In this document: piece after piece, positions 60,137 through 64,000 of the stretch | Layout of the letters: each line of letters opens with the position of its first letter | Numbering within the stretch: the first letter of the stretch is position 1 | NCBI GenBank assembly: GCA_965243265.1 | Contig: CBDEUL010000006.1 | Coordinates: forward strand, 1 to 64,000 | Length of the DNA stretch: 64,000 bases | From: Flavicella sp965243265 | GTDB lineage: Bacteria; Bacteroidota; Bacteroidia; Flavobacteriales; Flavobacteriaceae | Direction of reading: 5' to 3' | Program-made: the position numbers and the translations under genes | The notes under the pieces: model-generated | Told to the model about the DNA's origin: nothing | Seen by the model: only the letters and a program-made list of their open reading frames with translations | Databases searched by the model: none

Positions 60137-60686
60137 TCAATCTCGTATCACTTCAATAGAATCATCCGAATTAATTTTTAAAATCCGAGATGATTTTCCT
60201 GTACTTAAGTCTTGCTGCAAATCTACCACATAATCTACGCTATCCAAAATAGCTTTACTAATTTCTGAAAAGGTTTTAGGAGTGGGCTCTCCACTTATAT
60301 TTGCTGATGTAGACACAATAGGTTTTCCTAACTCTTCTATCAACTCCTCACAAAACTTGTGTTTCACTATACGAATTGCTACCGTATTATCTGAAGCTAC
60401 TACATTTTTTGCCAATCCTACCGGATTTGGATAAACAATAGTAGTAGGTCTTTCTGCTTTCTGTAAAATATTCAATGCCTACATCTGGTATCTTGTGTAC
60501 ATACTTTTGTAACATCTCTAAGGAATTAACAAGAATAATCAAGCTCTTGCTTTCTGCTCTTTTTTTTATCTCAAAAATTTTCTGAACCGCCTTTTCGTCG
60601 GTTGCATCGCAGCCTAATCCCCAAACAGTGTCTGTTGGATACAAAAACACTTCTCTATTATTAATCTTATCTACCAAATTATCCAT
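60137..60686 (-). pseudogene. tsaC: Threonylcarbamoyl-AMP synthase with frameshift
   Basis: TsaC/Sua5 makes threonylcarbamoyl-AMP, the first step of the essential tRNA t6A37 modification. From ATG 60686 the frame gives REVFLYPTDTVWGLGCDATDEKAVQKI and KSLIILVNSLEMLQKYVHKIPDV. The match then moves frame: NILQKAERPTTIVYPNPVGLAKNVVASDNTVAIRIV, GKPIVSTSANISGEPTPKTF and TGKSSRILK to the stop at 60137. Removing one C of the pair at 60478-60479 (plus strand) restores a 182-codon gene. Because t6A synthesis is normally essential, a sequence error or a second copy elsewhere is likely. The stop is 1 bp from the cca start. Confidence 0.85.
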
Positions 60687-60848
60687 ACGCAAAAATAAGA
60701 GTTTTGAACCAAAACCACAGGCTCTACTTTCCAAAAAGATTAACAATCTAAACCTTCCAAGTCCTTGTAAAATGGTATATTTGAAAGTTCAAAATGATAT
60801 TGAAGCTTTTTAAACCTAAATTGCTTTGATAATTGTAAAAAAAAATAA

Positions 60849-62681
60849 ATGAAATATTTCAAAAGGTTTTTAAAATACGCTATCCCTTATAAATGGACTG
60901 GTATTACAAGTATTATCTTAAACGTATTATATGCCCTCTTTTCAGCATTTTCTTTTTTAACATTAATTCCAATGTTAAACGTTTTATTCGGGGATACAGA
61001 CAAAGTTTTCATTGAACCTGAGTTTTCTGGTTATGAGAGTTTAAACAAAGAATATCTTGAAAATTATTTAAATTACTTCATAACAAAAAACACTACAGAT
61101 TTTGGCCCTCAAAGCACATTAACCTATATGGTATTAAGTGTAATCATAGTGTTTTTCATGAAAAACATTTTTGGATACTTGGCAAAACTTTTTATGGTAT
61201 TTTTAAAGAATGCTGTGTTGAAAGACTTACGAAATGAAATTTATCAAAAAATTATAAACTTACCCATATCATTCTTTTCTACAAAAAGAAAAGGGGATAT
61301 CATTGCTAGAGCAACAGGAGACCTTGGCACGATCAATGAAACATTTCTAAATCTTTCAATTGTTATCATTCGTGAACCTTTGAATATCATTTTTACGCTT
61401 ATTTTTATGTTGAACCTAAGTCCTAAACTTTCTCTTTTTGTTTTTACTTTTATTCCAGTATCAGGATGGATTATATCTTTAATTAGTAAAAAAATAAAAA
61501 GCCAATCTGCAACACTCTTTAAGGAGGGTGGTACAATGCTTAGTATTATTGAAGAAACCATTACAGGATTACGCGTTATCAAAGCTTTCAATTCGGAAAT
61601 ATTTTTCTCGGACAAGTACAACAATTTTAACCGTAAAGTAAAAACTTTAAGCAACCAACTTGCCAAACGAAATACACTTGCTTCTCCTTTAAGTGAGTTT
61701 TTAGGTATTGCTACTATTGCCTCTTTATTGTGGTTTGGAGGTAGAATGGTTTTGATTGACGAAACTTTAAAAGCGGGAACGTTTATTGCTTTTATGGGAC
61801 TGGCTTACAATATTTTAACACCAGCAAAAGCAATTGCCGGAGCGAGTAACGCTATTAAGATTGGAAATTCAGCAGCAGAAAGAGTTATAGAGGTATTGGA
61901 CACGGAAAATCCATTGAGAGACAATGACAATAGTGAAACTCTGAAAGGATTTAACAAAGAAGTGAAATTTGAAAATATTTCTTTTAAATACAAAGACGAA
62001 TATGTTTTAAAGAATTTTTCTTTAACAATCCCAAAAGGACAAAAAATTGCTTTGGTAGGACAATCAGGAAGTGGTAAATCTACTTTGGCAAATTTGATAA
62101 CTCGTTTTTGGGACGTAAATGAAGGAAAAATAACTATTGATGGAACCAATATTAAAGATGTTACTACGACATCTTTAAGAGATCAAATGGGAATCGTGAC
62201 TCAAGACTCCATCTTATTTAATGACACAATAGCCAACAATATTACTTTAGGGATAGAAAACCCTGACAAAGACAAAATGATTGATGCAGCTAAAGTGGCA
62301 AATGCACACAATTTTATTATGGAAACTCCAAATCAATACAACAGTCCTGTTGGAGATAGTGGAGGAATGCTCTCTGGAGGTCAAAAGCAACGAATTTCCA
62401 TTGCACGTGCTGTAATGAAAAACCCTCCTATAATGATATTAGACGAAGCTACATCTGCTTTGGACACAGAATCGGAAAAATTAGTTCAGGATGCTATTGA
62501 GAAAATGATGGAGAACAGAACTTCTTTAGTCATAGCACACCGATTATCTACTATTCAAAATGCTGATTTAATTGTAGTGATGAAAAAAGGAGAAATTGTA
62601 GAACAAGGAACACACGACGGATTGTTAGCCTTAAATGGAACCTATACAAACTTGGTGAATTTACAGCAATTAGAAGGATAA
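60849..62681 (+). CDS. ABC exporter, MsbA-like half transporter
   Basis: A 610-residue protein with a membrane domain of six helices in residues 1-330 (first helices near WTGITSIILNVLYALFSAF, and VLSVIIVFFMKNIFGYLAK) and an ATPase domain from about 365. The ATPase has Walker A LVGQSGSGKSTLANLITRF, the Q-loop in MGIVTQDSILF, the signature MLSGGQKQRISIARAV, Walker B IMILDEATSALDTESE and the H-loop VIAHRLSTI. As a homodimer it would flip a lipid or lipid-linked molecule; in envelope context, lipid A-like or glycolipid export is plausible. A terminator follows. Confidence 0.92.
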   Translation: MKYFKRFLKYAIPYKWTGITSIILNVLYALFSAFSFLTLIPMLNVLFGDTDKVFIEPEFSGYESLNKEYLENYLNYFITKNTTDFGPQSTLTYMVLSVIIVFFMKNIFGYLAKLFMVFLKNAVLKDLRNEIYQKIINLPISFFSTKRKGDIIARATGDLGTINETFLNLSIVIIREPLNIIFTLIFMLNLSPKLSLFVFTFIPVSGWIISLISKKIKSQSATLFKEGGTMLSIIEETITGLRVIKAFNSEIFFSDKYNNFNRKVKTLSNQLAKRNTLASPLSEFLGIATIASLLWFGGRMVLIDETLKAGTFIAFMGLAYNILTPAKAIAGASNAIKIGNSAAERVIEVLDTENPLRDNDNSETLKGFNKEVKFENISFKYKDEYVLKNFSLTIPKGQKIALVGQSGSGKSTLANLITRFWDVNEGKITIDGTNIKDVTTTSLRDQMGIVTQDSILFNDTIANNITLGIENPDKDKMIDAAKVANAHNFIMETPNQYNSPVGDSGGMLSGGQKQRISIARAVMKNPPIMILDEATSALDTESEKLVQDAIEKMMENRTSLVIAHRLSTIQNADLIVVMKKGEIVEQGTHDGLLALNGTYTNLVNLQQLEG

Positions 62682-62731
62682 GCTTAAAAGAATCTGGAAG
62701 AGAGACCTCCAAGTTATTAATAATAGAACAT

Positions 62732-62763
62732 AAAAAAAGTGTAATAAAAACTACACTTTTTTT
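62732..62763. terminator. Bidirectional terminator between the ABC exporter and colD-like gene
   Basis: AAAAAAAGTGTA and TACACTTTTTTT make a 12-bp stem with A-rich and T-rich outer edges. It fits the ends of both the ABC exporter gene (plus) and the colD-like gene (minus), which converge here. Confidence 0.85.
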
Positions 62764-62767
62764 ATTT

Positions 62768-63935
62768 TTATAAATTACCTATCACCTCAAATAAATGCTT
62801 AATTTCTTTTGTTAAATCCACTTGATGATTACCAACAAAAAAGCCATTATCATCTAAATACTTTGCATTTTTCATCTCACCAAAAATTTCATAGTCAAAA
62901 TATTTCAGAACATTATTTTTTGTAAAGTCGCCTGTAACAATTGGTCTTGAATCAATATTATTAGCCGTCAATATTTGAATCACTTCTGAGCGTATTAATT
63001 TAGATTCTGGTTTAACAATCAAACTAAACCCCAAACCAACTGCTATTGTCAATATCTGCTTGAATAATAAAATCTTTATGGTTAGAAAATAGCGAAACAA
63101 ATAACTTCGCATTTTCTCTTCTTTGCTTCAAAAATGAAGGTAACTTGATTAATTGTTGACTTCCGATTACACCACTCATTTCTATAGGTCTTACATTATA
63201 ACCAGGTAGAATAAATTTAAAAGACTCTTCAAACCAATCGTCGCTCTTTTCAATCAATGCATTTTCTTTAGGCAAATTTCTTGTCCAACCATGAGTTCGT
63301 AAACTCAACATTATATGATACAATTCTTCATCATCAGTAACAATCAAACCACCTTCCATAGTTGCCATATGATGAGAAAAGAAAGTAGAATAACTTCCTA
63401 ACAAGCCAAAAGTTCCTGCTTGTTTCCCTCTATATTCTGCCCCCATTGACTCACAATTATCTTCAAACAGAATAATATCATTTTTAGAAGTAATTTCTTT
63501 TATCTTATCAAAATCATTAGGGTTTCCCAAAAGATTCACAGCCACTATTAATTTTGTTTCATCAGAAACAGCTGCTTCCAGTTGCTCTAAATCGTAATTT
63601 AATGTCTCTAAATCTACATCTACAAACTTTATTTTTAGTCCATACTGATATAATGGAAAATAAGTTGTAGACCAAGAAACTGCAGGTACAATAACCTCAT
63701 CTCCTCTATTTAACTTGTTTTCTTTTTTATAAAAAAGTGCTGCAATTGCAATTAAGTTAGCCGAAGAACCTGAGTTTACCATCACAGCATATTTTGAACT
63801 TACAAATTCAGCAAATTCTTCTTCAAACTTTTGCACACCTTTTCCCATAGTATACATATCTGAATCGATAACTTTATGAATTGCTTCAATTTCTTTATCA
63901 TCCCAAGTAGATGATGCTAATGGATACTTTATCAT
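62768..63935 (-). pseudogene. colD: GDP-4-keto-6-deoxymannose 3-dehydratase, ColD-like, with frameshift
   Basis: From ATG 63935 the protein follows ColD: YPLASSTWDDKEIEAIHKVID, VMVNSGSSANLIAIAALFY, VPAVSWSTTYFPLYQYGL, LFEDNCESMGAEY and FFSHHMATMEGGLIVTDD. PLP aminotransferases of the DegT family have Lys in that last motif; His at residue 188 is the mark of ColD-type 3-dehydratases of colitose synthesis. At SSWFG (about residue 301) the frame is lost; FSLIVKPESKLIRSEV and SRPIVTGDFTKNN continue in the next. One surplus base in the C4 run at 63029-63032 (plus strand) explains it; repaired, it has 388 residues, the length I recall for E. coli ColD. Error or decay is undecided. Confidence 0.82.
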
Positions 63936-63936
63936 T

Positions 63937-64000
63937 TTATAATGTTTTGTAATATGCTAATGTTTCTTCAATTCCTTCTTTTAAACTTGTCGTAGATTTC
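63937..64000 (-). CDS. NAD-dependent epimerase/dehydratase, C-terminal end
   Basis: Only the last 20 codons are visible, ending KEGIEETLAYYKTL before TAA at 63937-63939. A 'TSLKEGIEETLAYY' close is common in NAD-dependent sugar-nucleotide epimerases and dehydratases, where it forms the last helix. Next to a ColD-like gene, a GDP-colitose synthase (ColC) or a related reductase is the first guess. It ends 1 bp before the colD-like start on the same strand, so they form one transcript. The fragment is too short for more. Confidence 0.5.
   Translation of the reverse strand, partial: KSTTSLKEGIEETLAYYKTL

Noticed and set aside
62768..63935. Label as a DegT/DnrJ sugar aminotransferase
   Set aside because: The PLP-lysine position is His (SHHMATMEGG), and the full-length similarity is to ColD, a 3-dehydratase.

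Overview
The window is AT-rich chromosomal DNA from a member of the Bacteroidota, almost certainly a Flavobacteriaceae species. Support comes from the gliding-motility gene gldC, a TonB receptor paired with a DUF4249 lipoprotein, many flavobacterial DUF families, a monomeric isocitrate dehydrogenase, weak or absent Shine-Dalgarno sequences, and repeated promoter boxes of the Bacteroidota type (TAnnTTTG at -7). Most of the window is dense core housekeeping sequence.

Layout. 1-16947: core genes, including folP, rnhB, a putative porin, dapF-GNAT-mltG, dnaA with a tyrosine phosphatase, and ribD. 16948-24504: an accessory island between the divergent core genes ribD and prmC. It holds two toxin-antitoxin pairs (one toxin broken), an exported agmatine deiminase, a lipoprotein of unknown function and a repeat-rich lipoprotein. 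The modules are separated by long imperfect palindromes and have matching inverted ends, as integron cassettes do. The island also contains truncated 5' copies of ribD and prmC with their promoters. 24505-34969: prmC, trmD, a GT39-like membrane protein, rplS, icd, a TonB/DUF4249 pair and murQ. 34966-43377: a leftward surface-polysaccharide cluster (flippase, wecB, two glycosyltransferases, a YfhO-like giant membrane protein). 43446-49703: an outer membrane protein, rsmE, a NagZ-beta-lactamase fusion and an exonuclease. 49864-53188: the thrS-infC-rpmI-rplT translation operon, in which infC has no ordinary start codon. 53216-64000: gldC, a polyprenyl-type glycosyltransferase, phosphohexomutase, two broken glycosyltransferases, cca, a frameshifted tsaC, an MsbA-like ABC exporter, and the start of a deoxysugar locus with a ColD-like GDP-sugar 3-dehydratase (also frameshifted).

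Most interesting points: (1) the ribD-prmC island, which looks like an integrase-less, integron-like cassette array at a hotspot that repeatedly duplicated the 5' ends of its flanking genes; (2) infC starting at AUA or another rare codon; (3) three single-base homopolymer frameshifts within about 5 kb, one in the normally essential tsaC, which raises the choice between assembly error and decay; (4) the ColD-like enzyme with the diagnostic histidine in place of the PLP lysine. No integrase, transposase, CRISPR array, rRNA or tRNA gene was seen. All functional calls come from reading the sequence and recalled family knowledge; no database search was run.
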